Positions 1 through 11,644 of a DNA stretch of 64,000 nt are shown one piece after another. The notes under the pieces were generated by a model. It was given only the letters and a program-made list of their open reading frames with translations. It made no database searches and was not told the DNA's origin. This stretch comes from Ashinkailepas kermadecensis. Its lineage: Eukaryota; Arthropoda; Thecostraca; Neolepadidae. Positions within the stretch are counted from its first letter, which is position 1. Each line of letters opens with the position of its first letter. The DNA lies in contig JAOTOM010004389.1 of NCBI GenBank assembly GCA_034440615.1, positions 62,001-126,000 of the forward strand, given 5' to 3'. Position numbers and translations under genes: made by a program.

Positions 1-403
1 CCCCCTCGGCCCGCTCCCGGGGTTTACGGGGTCCTAGAGGCTGAGGTCCCCCGTCGTACGGTGCTAGTTGCGACGGGGGACCAACACGCCTCTGGTCCCG
101 ATATCCCGGAGGGGCGGGCGGGTCCGTAGGGCCCCGTGCGGGCCAAGCGACGTGTCGCCTCAGGCCGAAGGTCTGGGCCCCGGCCCAGCGCCTGCTGGCC
201 TGGCCGGCAGGTGTCAAGGGGTGGGTAGGCGGCGCTGGATCCCGATCGGGGTGGTGAGTCCCTCTCTCCCGACCGGATGATTGCGTCGCTCGCCCTGTAC
301 AGCTCCTCGGGCGCCCGGCGCCTCCCGCCCGCGGGATTTAGGCGTCCCCCTGTAGGGCCCCGGTGTGGTGGGGCGCCACGAGGAGCAGAACAGATCACAC
401 TTC
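1..403 (+). other. GC-rich segment upstream of LINE ORF1
   Basis: This stretch is GC-rich, with many CCGG/GGCC runs, and leads directly into the LINE ORF1 remnant. It most likely belongs to the 5' untranslated region of that LINE. No convincing protein is seen: short open frames on both strands reflect the scarcity of stop codons in GC-rich DNA. Confidence 0.35.
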
Positions 404-2930
404 ATGGCATCCTCAAACATAAACAATTCACTTGCCCCCTCTAGTAGGGGACAGACAAGCCGACACATCAGAAATCCAAGCGTGACGCGTATGGGGACCG
501 GCCCCTTGGCTTGTCTTTACGCTCCTCGTATCCTCGTCATGAGGTCATTGGAAGACGAAAGGAGTCTTTCGCGGCTTATACCGTTTCAGAGAAAGGAAGC
601 ATGCGACAGGCTGGGAGCGGTGTTCAGGTGCGAGAAACTTAGGGATGGTGGGGTATAAGTAGAGTTTAAAAATACTGATGATGCAAGGATGGCGGATCTA
701 GGCGGCGGATCTAGCCCACCGGTTGGGGGGGGGGGGCAACTTTCGATTTTCGGCGTCAGCTCCCCAACCCCTTCCCCTTCCCCAGTGGCGTACCTAGGAA
801 TTGCATCAGGGTAGGGGTCGAACGGATTTGGAGGGTGCCCATTCTCCCACTATTTTTGGTTAAAAGCACCGCGATTTCGACCACTATTTGGGAAAGGGGC
901 CCATTTTTAAAAATAATAATTAATGACAACATAATTTCCTGTATAGGGGCCACAGCCTACCACCACCGTTTCTAAGTTACCGGATTTTGTTCTTGTTTAC
1001 CAAAACGTTCACGTTCACGTTCAACGTTTTGTACAACGTCAACGTTCGTGCACGTGTACACACTGGTGGATCCGATTTTGTCAACTCTTGCTGTAAGCAG
1101 AACTTGAGCAGCATGGAACCCTCGATGTGTGTCAGAATCTACTATGCGATTATATTGGCTTCCAAACAATTATAAAACAAAATAACTTTAAAATTGGAGA
1201 TTCTTTCATTCCGACGCTATTTTTTAACCTCGGCAAAGGTTACTGCATTTTAATTTAGTTTACTTCCGTTGGTTTCGGGGGGCCAAAAGACAATATGGCC
1301 CCCCTTTTAAGCGCTTCGGGGGACCATGGCCGGAATGGCCCCTCCCTGGATCCGCTAGTGGATGCAAGCAGGGCGATGGGCGCAACCGAACTAACTTACA
1401 GTATACGACAACTGACAACTATATGAAACTAACAGGCGAATAGTCACTGTACCCATCGACGTTCGACCTCACAATACCAAAAACTGCTCGAAGAGGGTCA
1501 TCAATTGTTATGATTTGAGAGACGTGTCCGATGATGAGATTGTGGATGGCCTGGAAAAATGGGGAGTGATAGGTGCGAGAAGGATCACTATTAGAAAGAG
1601 CCAAGAAACGCAACCTACGAACAACTTCTTATTAACATTTCGCTCCACTGATCTTCCCGAATTCGTATTCGTTGGATACGTTCGCGTGAAGGTGCGTGCG
1701 TATGTCCCAAACCCCATGCGGTGCTTTCGATGTTCCAGATTTGGACATACGACATAACACTGCCGAAATCGCGAGACGTGTGGTAAATGTGGGTCGGTGA
1801 GGCATGCGGGAGAAAAATGTGAGGCTGAATGTCCAAGATGTTCAAACTGCGGACCCGATCAGAAACCCCACGCGGCCTACGATCGCTCATGTCCTATCTT
1901 CTTGAAAGAGAAAGAGATAGTTACTCTAAAATGTTCAAACAAGATCACATTTGGGAGGCCCGTGAGCTCTATGAAAGAGCTCACCCAAAAAATATCTTAC
2001 GGAGCAGTGGAAAAACTAAACCATGCAATGGCAAAACACTCAAAGGGAACCTCTGATAGGCTCCCATCACACACAACCCAACATCTCCGAGCTAATTGCC
2101 CAACTCACAACACTGCTTCGATCTTTTGGTGTGCCCCTTGCGTCGCCCAAGGGACAAGGACAGCCTGCTCAACACGTGGCCGAAGCGGCGGAAGTACCAC
2201 CTGCCCCGAGTGGATGCGGTGTTTGCTCACCAGATGCGTCGCCCCGACCAACGTCGAATGGGGGAGAGTGGACCCAGGTTCAGCGCTCTAGGGGGCCTGC
2301 TCGGCCCTCCACCCAATCCTAACCCCTCTTCGTCTACCACAATCCCCACCTTGAAATCCCCGTCTCCCACTTCCCGTCCTTCCTCCAATCTCTCCTCAAC
2401 TACGCACACCACAACCGCCTTCAATTTCCTCCCTTCCTGAATCCTCCCCCCTTCCCGTGAGCCAGGCCTCATCCTCGCGTTCAACCACTACTTCCGCACC
2501 TCCTCCACCTCCCTCAACCTCAGCTTCCACGTCCGCACCTACATCGCCGTCCCGTAACACCTGACGAATTCCAATCTCCGACATCAGCTTGCAATATCAG
2601 GAAGCTGAAAGGCGCGTCCGGGAGGCGAAGAGGGCCCGACTGGCTCAGGTGGAGAAGGCGTGGGCGAGGGGCAAAGGTGTGGAAGGTGCCCCTCCCGCCA
2701 GGTCGGCCACGCTATCGCCTCGAAGGCGAGTGGAGGAACCGCTGGGAGAACCAGTTATGCCGCACGATATGGGTCCTCCCCCGCCTCCGCCGCAGCTGAG
2801 CGTCCCTCAGAAGCGAGGACTACCGTGGTCAGGTACCCCTCCCAGGGACGGCTCACCGCGGTCGCGACCGAGAACGACCTCACTCGGCCACTCTAGGAGT
2901 AACTTGGAACCCTCCGGGGAGCACCTTTAG
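404..2930 (+). pseudogene. Broken ORF1 (gag-like) of a Jockey/I-type LINE
   Basis: ORF1 of such LINEs encodes an RNA-binding protein that packages the element RNA. The ATG at 404 opens a frame containing a region typical of arthropod LINE ORF1 (FQRKEACDRLGAVFRCEKLRDGGV region, near 560-655). The frame then meets a TAA at 656 and continues as VEFKNTDDA. It is interrupted by a transposon at 688-1360 and resumes as a VTVPIDVRPHN-like stretch from about 1443. A CCHC zinc-knuckle block lies at about 1725-1890 (CFRCSRFGH, then CGKCGS, then CPRCSNCG). An in-frame TAA falls inside the first knuckle at about 1757. After about 2050 the sequence becomes proline-, serine- and threonine-rich with several frame changes, ending in an Arg/Pro-rich tail at 2589-2930. 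The combination of knuckles and a following endonuclease frame identifies the family; the many stops show the copy is dead. Confidence 0.8.
688..1360. mobile_element. hAT-like non-autonomous DNA transposon inserted in LINE ORF1
   Basis: The 8-bp sequence GATGCAAG occurs at 680-687 and again at 1361-1368, as expected of a target-site duplication. The ends of the insert are imperfect inverted repeats (left GATGGCGGATCTAGG, inverted right CACTAGCGGATCCAGG). Removing the insert plus one duplication restores the LINE reading frame from NTDDA to SRAMGATEL. An 8-bp duplication with CANTNGCGGATCCAGG-like ends fits the hAT superfamily. No transposase frame is present in the 673 bp, which is AT-rich and contains a G12 run near 726. 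Confidence 0.72.
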
Positions 2931-2951
2931 ACACTTCCAGTTTTACCTTGA

Positions 2952-3133
2952 AGAAGAAGAAGAACCTTGGGTTCTTTTACGACGCATTCAACCGCTAGGT
3001 CATATAGCGTCGCCAACCTCTCACGCCGATTGGTCGCAGGTGGACTCGGTAATGCCGTCGGTTGTGAGATTCGAGCCTACAATCTTACGATCAAGAGTCC
3101 GACGCTCTACTAACTATGCTACCGTCCCCTCCA
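2952..3133 (-). mobile_element. SINE with tRNA-Lys-like head
   Basis: The insert is flanked by the 15-bp duplication ccagttttaccttga at 2937-2951 and 3134-3148. Read on the minus strand it begins with a tRNA-like head (TAGTTAGTAGAGCGTCGGACTC at box A and anticodon arm, GGCTCGAATCT at box B). This resembles tRNA-Lys with a CTT anticodon. The body, gaccaatcggcgtgagag and onward, is shared with four other SINEs in the window. It ends in a (CTT)n tail at 2952-2963. It sits between ORF1 and ORF2 of the LINE. Confidence 0.85.
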
Positions 3134-3148
3134 CCAGTTTTACCTTGA

Positions 3149-4585
3149 CTCATCATCATATCGCCTTAAGTTTTACCGTGGAACATGCGTGGTTTTAGAG
3201 CGAATTTTACTGACCTGCAGAGGGTTTTATATCATAAACGGCCTATTGCTGTAGGGCTTCAGGAAACAAAGCTGTCAACTGGTATCCAGTGTTCCATTAA
3301 AGGATATTCTGTATCCCGGAAAGATAATGCAAACATTGATACCATTGTACACGGTGGGGTAATGTTGGCTGTCCACCATGGAACACCTCGAGAAATCATA
3401 TTGCAGTCAACACTACAGACTGTAGCACTACAGGCTTTCCCCTCTGCGGAGCTCAGGAGTCTTATGCTGGAACTTCCTCCTCCCGTTTTACTTTTGGGCG
3501 ATTTTAACTCTCATCATACCCTCTGGCGTTCTGTCACTTCCAACCCCCATGGTAGACATATGGAATACTTTTTAATCGACGAATCACTGTGTTTACTAAA
3601 CACAGGTTCTTCGACACATATACCGGAACCCTCGGGAAACAAATCAGTTTAGATCTTATCCTGTGTAGTCCCCAGATCAGTCATCGCTGTGGCTGGTCGG
3701 TAGATGATGACCCGCTCGGAAGCGACCATTTTCCAATCTGGTTGGAATTTCGTTGCGGTGCTATTTTAGGAACGAGGCCACCGCGATGGAATATCCGCAA
3801 GGCCAACTGGCATCAGTTTAATGAAATGTTGCAGGAAAAATGTTCCAACGATGACTAGTCAATTTAATTCACCACTTACGGTGGACAATTTTACGTAACT
3901 AATAATCGACTCGGCCTCTGAATGCATACCCAGAACATCCCGAACCCCGCCGTGCTCCAGTGCCGTGGTGGACTGAGGAGTGCTGGAATATTATCCGTGC
4001 TCGTAGACGAGCTTACAAGGCTCGTAACGTCACAGTACGACAGCGAATCTAATTGTATTTCGGAAAGCCAGAGCACATGCTCGGCGCACAATTTTTTAGG
4101 AAAAAAGAATGTTCTGGAGAGCATACATTGGAAATCTTAATTGATTCACACCAACAGGACAGATCTGGTCCCAGATCAAACGTAATTCCCGACAGTTTTT
4201 TTTCAGTCCCTCTCCCCGTATTGAGTGTAGGGAACGCTGATATTAGCCACCCGTCAGATGTAGCGAATGAGATAGGCCGTTTTATATCCGAACGCAGCCG
4301 TGGCGGAAGCACTGACCCAGAGTTTTGCGTTTTAAGTCTCATTGCGAGGGGAACCCAATTGATTTCATCGCCTTCACAATCACTTGACTACAATGACCCA
4401 TGACCCATTACCCATACACAATGACCCATTTGCACTGACTGAACTAAAATCAGCCATTAGCACCTTGAGAATTGTTGCCGAGGGGACGGATCAGGTCAAC
4501 AATGCCATGCTGAAGCGGCTTCCTCCCCAGACGTTGGAAGCTTCGTTGGCCACCTTCAACCGGGTATGGGAAGCAGGCGCTTTTG
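3149..4585 (+). pseudogene. Broken ORF2 (endonuclease and start of RT) of the Jockey/I-type LINE
   Basis: ORF2 of this LINE class carries an AP-like endonuclease followed by reverse transcriptase. The endonuclease starts near 3175 (WNMRGFRANFTDLQRVLYH) and shows the family motifs QET (about 3262), LLLGDFNSHH (about 3490) and SDHFPI (about 3720). The frame shifts between about 3590 and 3650, and again repeatedly after 3860. A stretch that normally separates the strand before GDFN appears deleted, because the endonuclease is shorter than usual between 3430 and 3470. An RT-linker region with a FRKARA-like stretch follows at about 4050. The N-terminal RT piece (FALTELKSAISTLR, about 4427) ends near 4585. 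Fingers, palm and thumb of the RT are absent, so the copy is truncated at its 3' side, which is unusual for a LINE and suggests later rearrangement. Confidence 0.8.
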
Positions 4586-5597
4586 TAAGACGGCTTACAT
4601 TTTTCAATGCGGCGCTTGTACGGTCGCGGGCCGGATCAGCCTGCCAGACGGCTCGTCAGTCACAGCCGACCGAAACAGAAAGCTGCGTGAAGCCCCCAAG
4701 ACCGTGACGGAACAAACAAGCCCATTCGAGTCGGGCCACGACACCGGGCACACCCATCGTGAGTGGTATAAATGCCGCTCCGACAGGCAGTCGGCAGGAC
4801 ATTCAACGGAGGACATTGGACGGGACCGCCAGGAAGCTGACATTGGACGGAGTCGTTTGGAGTGAGTCGTGAGCTGTGCAGTGATAGAGATAGTGCAGTG
4901 ACTGAACCCTCGCTTGCGTGCGGACGACACAGCTACTCCTGTCATGTGAGTGAACCTTGGCGATGTACCACTCACCAATGTCCGTGACTTGACCCGCCCG
5001 TCACTGGTGACGTTCAATCGGTATGGCCCCGGTCAGCGGAGGGAGGCGATAATTATCCCTGGCATGGGAGATCAGAGGAAGGGGAGGGAACAGTTAGAGC
5101 CAGCTGGGCGTAAGTGGATGCGTGTGAAAGTGTGTGAGCGAAGCGTAAAGGTTCGGCTCCGGAGCGGGAATGAATGAAATGCATGAATGGGTATGTACGT
5201 GCGTACGAAAAGAGGGTGGGGAGATTGTAAGGTGGTAGGTAATGTTTCTCAGATTGCAAGGTGGTAGGATAGGTAAGGTTTCTTTCTTCTCTATTCATTG
5301 ACTGCACCTGTGAAATATATAACTTGAGAAAAAAACGCATGTTACCATGAGTATACCCTCATGCACGTCCAACGGAGGGTTGGAAAACGAGAAACCCGCC
5401 TGGTCTCGAAAGGATGCTAAAGGAACACAGATCTGGCCTGAACCGTGTTAATTAAACTCCCCTTCTTTCCATGGGATATAAAGTACTACGGAGACCTGTT
5501 GGGCCTCACGTCACTCTGCGGATAAACTGTACGAACGGCCAAAGTGGGCATATTACCGGCCTCTGCCTCTCTGCCCCTCTGCCTATCTGTCATTTCA

Positions 5598-5600
<3 letters not shown>
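4586..5600. other. No gene recognised
   Basis: Sequence after the LINE break has no protein I recognise. A TATA-like GTATAAATG at about 4768 lies in GC-rich DNA followed by near-repeats of ggacattggacgg (about 4800-4850). This could be part of a long terminal repeat or a promoter, but no partner copy is visible. A 30-bp near-repeat of gattgtaaggtggtaggta occurs near 5224 and 5255. Confidence 0.3.
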
Positions 5601-5854
<254 letters not shown>

Positions 5855-6029
5855 GTCTCTCTATATGTCTCTCCATATTTTATCTCCCTCTCTCTCGCTC
5901 CCTCTGCCTTACTCTGTGTTTCTCTCAGACCTATCCGTGCGGTCATGTTACCGCCCGCTCTCAACACGCCCGTGCCGTATAACTCGTCCCAGTCAACCCC
6001 CAATAAATCGTGACCAAGTGATTTTGTGT

Positions 6030-8100
6030 ACCGCATTGATATCACCTTGATAGCGGTCGCACAAGCGTTTGAATCATTCCAATAAGTGAATTCTCCGGCA
6101 AGTTGTGCGGTACCCCAGATTTGACCTCGTTAATCTTTTGGACCCCTGAAGATGAAAGGGTTCATCGTAGCAAAAAAAAATCGTGTCGTAGTGCAGGTAC
6201 GTGTACAGCTGCGAAGGTTGTGTCAAATTTTCAGACGAATCGGAGGATATTGGTGAATGCGTTGCTGAATGGGACGCTAGTACTACCTGATGGAATGTGT
6301 CACCAACAGAGGTCAGGTCACGCAGTGTGCTGTTTCTTGTGTCGATTGTGCATGTATCAGTGTGAAGATAGACTACATTTAGTGCTTCGTTTGGCCAACG
6401 TACGGTACCACAGTGGACCACTATAATTTGTTAAGTTCATCAATCCTGACCTGAGGTCAAACGTTGATCCTGAAAGTCACATGTTCGGAAGTGCTACTTT
6501 CTTGCCCGGTTGGATATTATTTAACTCTAATATCCATCCGATAAATGTATTCATGAGGATGTTATTCGATACCCGTAATTTTCCCATATGTTTAACGTTA
6601 CAGTTTTCCTTGACCTGAGGCCAAATGGTGATCTTGAGTGACCAGATGATTTCGTGTGCCACATCGCAACTTGATAACGGTCGCACAAACTTTTGTATCA
6701 TTCCAATAAGTGAATTCGCAGACAAGTTATGTGGTACCCCAGATTTGACCTCGTTGGCCTTTTGGCCGCTTTAGGTTCGTCGTAGGACAAAATCGTGTCG
6801 TGGTGCATGCACGAGTACGGTTGCGAAGGTTGTCAAATTTTCAGACGAATTGGAGGAGTGAGGAGGTGAGTGCTTTTCTGAATGTGTTGCTGATTTCGGA
6901 CGCTTGTGCTACCTGAAGAAATGTGTCATCGATAGAGGTCAGGTCACGCAGTGCGCTGTTTCTTTTATCGATTGTGCATGTATCAGTGTTAGGGTAGTCT
7001 ATATTTAGTGCTTCGTTTGGCCAACATACGGTGCCCTAATGGACCACTTGAATTTTCTGAATTTCCACAATCTTGACCGTAGCTGAAACGTTGACCTTGA
7101 AGGTCACATGCTCGGATGTGCTGCTTCCTTGCTCGGTGGGAGATTATTCCACGCTATTATCCATCCGATAAATGTATGCAGGAAGTTGTTATTCGGAACC
7201 CCGTAAGCTTCGCAGAGCGTAATGTTAGTTTTTGTCTTGACCCGAGGTCAAACAGGGACTTTGAAGGTGACATGCTACCTATGCTACCTGACAAAGATGT
7301 GCTGCTGTCTTGCCCAATGGGAGATTATTCGGCGCCAATATACATCCGATGAATGTGTTCCAGAAGTTTTTATTCGGTACCCCGTAGATGGCAAAAGCGC
7401 AAGGTTAAACTATATTTTGTGAGCATAGGTCGAAGTTTGAGATCGTACATCAGACACTTGAATGTGGTGCATCCATGAGCCACAGTCAATGCATTTGTGT
7501 TAATTCATGGCACCAAGTAAAATATTTCGGAAATTATCAGATACCCAAGAATTTGACACAGGTACCTTATTTTGGGCATCGTTTGCGAACGGGGATGAGT
7601 CGGTGATCACGAAGGGTGATTTTATTCGATGCTATGTAGACTAGACTATGTAGGGTGATATATACGTGCTATGTAGACTATTCATTATCAGCAAAAATCA
7701 TGTATATCCAATGTGTCGCCATGACTACATTCGGTACCCCGTAGATTGACAATAGTGCATGAGTAAAGCGAATCTTGGTGACCTGAGGTCAAACAGTGAC
7801 GGTGGAGGTCAAGTAATTCGGTGTGCTTCATCCTTGATGGACACCGGACATCTAGGCGTTGGAATCATTCGGCTAATTGAGATACTTCGACTTTTATGCG
7901 GTACCCCGTTTTTTACCGATTGACATTTATTGACCTCTGGAGACCAAATTGCTTGTTCTACTGAATAATTATTCGGTGTCTTACTTTGGCACGCGACTAA
8001 GATGATATCTTGGAAATATGAACGAAATCGGAAAGTATACGAATAGCATGCTGAATGCGAATGCATTGCTAATGTCATGGACATGACCGTGGTAAGGTTT
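6030..8100. repeat. Complex satellite with ~625-bp and ~160-bp periodicities
   Basis: A block beginning tatcaccttgatagcggtcg near 6040 recurs near 6660; the motif gacctcgtt-n-ctttttgg is at about 6122 and 6749, about 627 bp apart. Inside are shorter ~160-bp units, each starting with TGACCTGAGGTCAAAC-like DNA and ending in catccgataaatgtat ... ttattcggtaccccgta. These units start near 6447, 7070, 7238 and 7779. The perfect or near-perfect palindrome TGACCTGAGGTCA is at 6447, 6611 (one mismatch), 7238 (one mismatch) and 7779. No coding sequence is seen. After about 7440 the copies are very degenerate. Confidence 0.75.
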
Positions 8101-8142
8101 AGGCAGGTCGGTCATAGACACCCGAGCCCTCCCAGCCAGTAG

Positions 8143-8400
8143 TTAGTTAGTTATTTGGGCTTTAGGGCGCGTCGACAACTATGGTCGTATTGCGCCCATC
8201 CTCCCAGCCAGTAAATGAGGCCCAACGTAACATTGAGCCCTTATACAGGCGAGGAACGCTCCCAATAATGGCGAGGCCAGCTATGATTGGCAGTGAAAGG
8301 ATTAGTTATTTGGCCCACATACCTTCAAAATTAGAGCAAAGGTCAGACGACATGTGTGTTTGTGCACTGCTGAGGGGGAGCCAAATTAGGGACCAAGCAA
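8143..8400 (-). mobile_element. Retroposon 3' end with (TTAG)n / CTAA tail
   Basis: The plus strand begins gttagttagttatttgggctttagggcg. The same end sequence appears, in either orientation, at 18680-18739 and at 59750-59778. In the latter two cases target-site duplications show that this is the 3' end of a retroposed family ending ...gccctaaagcccaaataactaa. The copy here is therefore read on the minus strand, and its 5' border near 8400 is not certain. Confidence 0.55.
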
Positions 8401-8540
8401 TTTAGCTCTTAATAAGGAGGGTGAATGGGACGAGCGAATGTGAGAGAATGAGGAGAATGAATGTGTGTTAGATACCTCTAAGGGTCAGCGGAAGTCGCTT
8501 GCGGCTCAACACAAACACCTATTTCGTGCGGTACATTGCA

Positions 8541-10043
8541 CAAGATTATACTACTATTAGCATCAAAAAAGCCCGAACTGGAGGAAAGCCATTCAAAACG
8601 GAAAAATTCCATACTCATTAATTTTATATTACAATTTATTCATTCAAATTTAGCGAGTGGCGCTCACTCGCTTGTAGTGTTTCCAAAACTTTGACCTCGT
8701 ACAGCATATAAATACGTGTAAGGGAGGGTAGTTCACACAACACCAAACCGGTTAAAGTTGGAGGAATTGGTGGTGGGGGACCAACCACAACATCAACATA
8801 CTGACGCTAAGAGCAAGGTAGAGATTCAGCCCAGTTTGGTTTGGTAGGTTCTCTTCCACACTGCCCGAGAGGAACCACAACCACAACCACAGCCCCCCCC
8901 CCGCCTCATGCACCCCAACACCCCGCCGACGGCTGACACCCCTCTACAGACTTGTTACAATACTGCAATTCAGATTGAGCTGCCGTCAATTACCCCAGAC
9001 GGGGCACACGGAGTGGTTGCTCAGCTGTCACCCTGTGTTGAAATTCCCCACAGCTGCCTCCCAGAACTCTGTGGCTGCCATACTGACGGATGTATATCAT
9101 CCGCAATGGGAGCTTCAGCGTTCAGTTTGTGCGGAACGCGTTTGCGCTCGACGTCGCGGAGAGCTTCTTCGCGCTGCGTGGTGAGTTGTGCGGATGGCGC
9201 CTGCCTCCCGCTCTGTGGTGTTGATCAATTATACGGCGTTAGCAGCATTAACCAGGAGATGCGAAGTCCCTGAGAGGTCACAGAACTAAAAAAGCACCGA
9301 CCGATAAACTTCTACAAGCCTAGCCACTATATAATCTGGTCACCTTGTGCAGCCTTCAAACTTCTCCAAACTTGAAATCGGCGAGCTTTTGCACCCATGT
9401 ATCCTTTTGCACATCGACAAGGCGGAATGCTGACCAATGTACACTTCTCTTGCATTCAGCAAATACAGCTTCAGCACGAGGAACAATGGTTCCGGTCTAT
9501 ACTTCATTGCTCTCAATCAATGTTTTTTGTATGGGGCTCCTCGTATGAATGATACAATATTGGACCGGAAGGCTGGGCGCTCATCGGAGACTACACTCAA
9601 CTCGACCGCAGGGGCCAGCAGTGGTGACTGCAGTAAGCAGATTGTGTTGGCCATAAGCCAGATCTTTGACAAGTGGTTACCTGAGACCAACTGGGGATTA
9701 CATGCCACATGAGGATGTCGTGTGAAGAAAACCGAACACTTGGCCTAACTTAAAATGCCCGTAAATATAATTAAATCGAGGTGCACCGGAGTCTACAGAT
9801 TTCACGAACGTGCAAGCGATGCCTCGGCGATGCATATCGCATATTTTTACCATGGTATGCTAAAGCTGAGCGATAGGCTTCTTCTCCTGCACGCACACAA
9901 ACACGCTCAAAACATTCTTGGGATCATAGTCGACGGCATTTTACAATTTTGCATACCACGCAGGTGGTCGTTTGTCTAAAATTCGGGCGGTTTGTTGTAG
10001 GTGAGCACAGACCGGCTTGAGTGTTTGTCCGACGGCGTCAGAC
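8541..10043. other. No gene recognised
   Basis: Mostly unique-looking, AT-moderate DNA. A TATA-like AGCATATAAATACG lies at 8704-8717, followed by a low-complexity CAACC/CCACAA stretch to about 8905. A possible exon at about 9080-9183 with acceptor TGCCTCCCAG and donor GTGAGTTG has an open frame, but it matches no family I know. Confidence 0.25.
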
Positions 10044-10192
10044 ATGAGGGGACTGGTGCTGCTGCTGCTGCCGCTGGACAGTGCGGCCTTTGGCGGCTTC
10101 AGAGTAACCACCTACAACGACGGCAAGACGGCCGCTCCCGGAGAGGTCATCCTCGAGGACGGCTTCACGAGCTCACCCTCTGGGGAGGCGGG
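10044..10192 (+). CDS. Candidate first exon of a secreted protein
   Basis: An ATG at 10044 opens a frame of 49 codons plus 2 nt that ends at a good donor (GG|GTGAGC at 10193). The N-terminus is positively charged then hydrophobic (MRGLVLLLLPLDSAAFGG), as in a signal peptide. The following residues (FRVTTYNDGKTAAPGEVI) look like ordinary protein with no low-complexity bias. No further exon of this gene was identified. The donor region is followed by a ~53-bp tandem near-duplication (about 10193-10285). The protein family is not recognised, and the alternative is a chance frame with a CTG run. Confidence 0.35.
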
Positions 10193-10557
10193 GTGAGCGG
10201 GACACGTGCACATGGAGACCGCGGTCTGGAGCGGCGGGATGAGCAGGACAGGTGTACACGTGCAGCGTGGTCTGGGAAGCGGTTAACTTCTGATGATGCT
10301 ATGCTGCAAATGGCGGGAATCTCCATCCAACGATTGCGATTCGGCGGAAGTTATGTTAACCCAGAGACCATCATCACGTCATTATCTTTCACGCATCGTC
10401 CTCGTGCCAACGTCAGCATTGTGCCATGTGCGAGAGACTGTTGCCCCGTCTGCTGAGGTTTGCCCGTGGACCTGTGCCAACTGCAATAAATACCGGGGAC
10501 ATCAGGCAGTCTAAATGTGTCGCATATATCCCTAGTTGCGCATGCACATATGCATTT

Positions 10558-10718
10558 GGTTGGTTATTGCTTTTTACCACACATCGACCGTTGAGTCATG
10601 TAGTGTCGCCAATCTCTCACGCCGATTGGCCGCGGGCGAAGAGTAGCGACAGGCGAGACTCGAATCCACAATCTTTCGATTGTGAGACGAGCAACTTACC
10701 CCTAGACTACTCGTCCCC
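10558..10718 (-). mobile_element. SINE with tRNA-Val-like head
   Basis: Flanked by the 14-bp duplication gcacatatgcattt (10544-10557 and 10719-10732). Read on the minus strand, the head has box A TAGTCTAGGGGTAAG and box B GGATTCGAGTCTC. The intervening CTCACAATCGAAAG resembles the anticodon arm of tRNA-Val(CAC). The body carries ccaatcggcgtgagagattgg and the tail ends near ggttggttattgcttt on the plus strand. Confidence 0.88.
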
Positions 10719-10732
10719 GCACATATGCATTT

Positions 10733-11644
10733 ATACTCTAAAATGTTAACTTGCTCATCCCTCACAGCGCACGAATTAGTCATGTCCCAAGGGATGTTCA
10801 GCAAAGTTAAGATGTTCATGTGTGAAATTATTCAATGCCACATCATCATAATCCAGTTGAAAATCATTAGCCTGTAACGTGGGAAATGGATCCCTTGACT
10901 GAACCTATACTTACCTCTTAATTAACTCACCCGCCACTGCAACTTGGGGAACTTCTTTTCTTCCTCCTTTTTGCGTTGTCTTCAGGCCGGGACCTCTTCC
11001 GCTAGTAAATTCAAACGTTATACATCTTAAAAATGAACAAGCATGGCATATTGCACTAGTTTTTTTTAAAAAAAAGTCAATCTATGTCCATGATTTTTAT
11101 TGTTTTGGGTTGATGGAGGGCTAAGGCGTCTCAATGTTAATATGAGCCCCTTAGTGATACTGTGGCCCCAAATGCTGAACTGTACCCACACAAAGTCGAA
11201 TCGTGAAAATTCAAATAGCATCTCACACCCTCCTGATCAGCAGATTTCCCCCGAATGGTGACAGTAGGACCTTCTAATGCTCTAACTCAGCCAAATGTTT
11301 CTTCCAAGATTCAAAACACGGGGGGGGGGGGATAAAACCCCACCCTCCTCGGTGAGTTGTGTATGGGGAAATACGCCAGTGACTGTCGGGTCCCTGACGT
11401 GACCACAAGTCATTTCGGTTAACATTTTCGTTCTTTAGTCTTGGAGGATATTCGGATGATATTGTCTTCCTTGCCTTCTCCGCTATAAAAAAAGAAACGA
11501 ACAAAACAAGGTCCCAACAGTACACGAAGGAGCCCTCACTCTGTGCTGTTGGATTCAATGGCGGCTGCTCATAATCAGAACCCGTACCTGCCTGCTGAGC
11601 AGAAATTCACAGCACACACACGCCTGCCAACCCTTTCGGTTGTC
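10733..11644. other. No gene recognised
   Basis: No exon or transposon coding region is visible. A G10 run lies at about 11321. Short open frames here are below what I can interpret. Confidence 0.3.
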
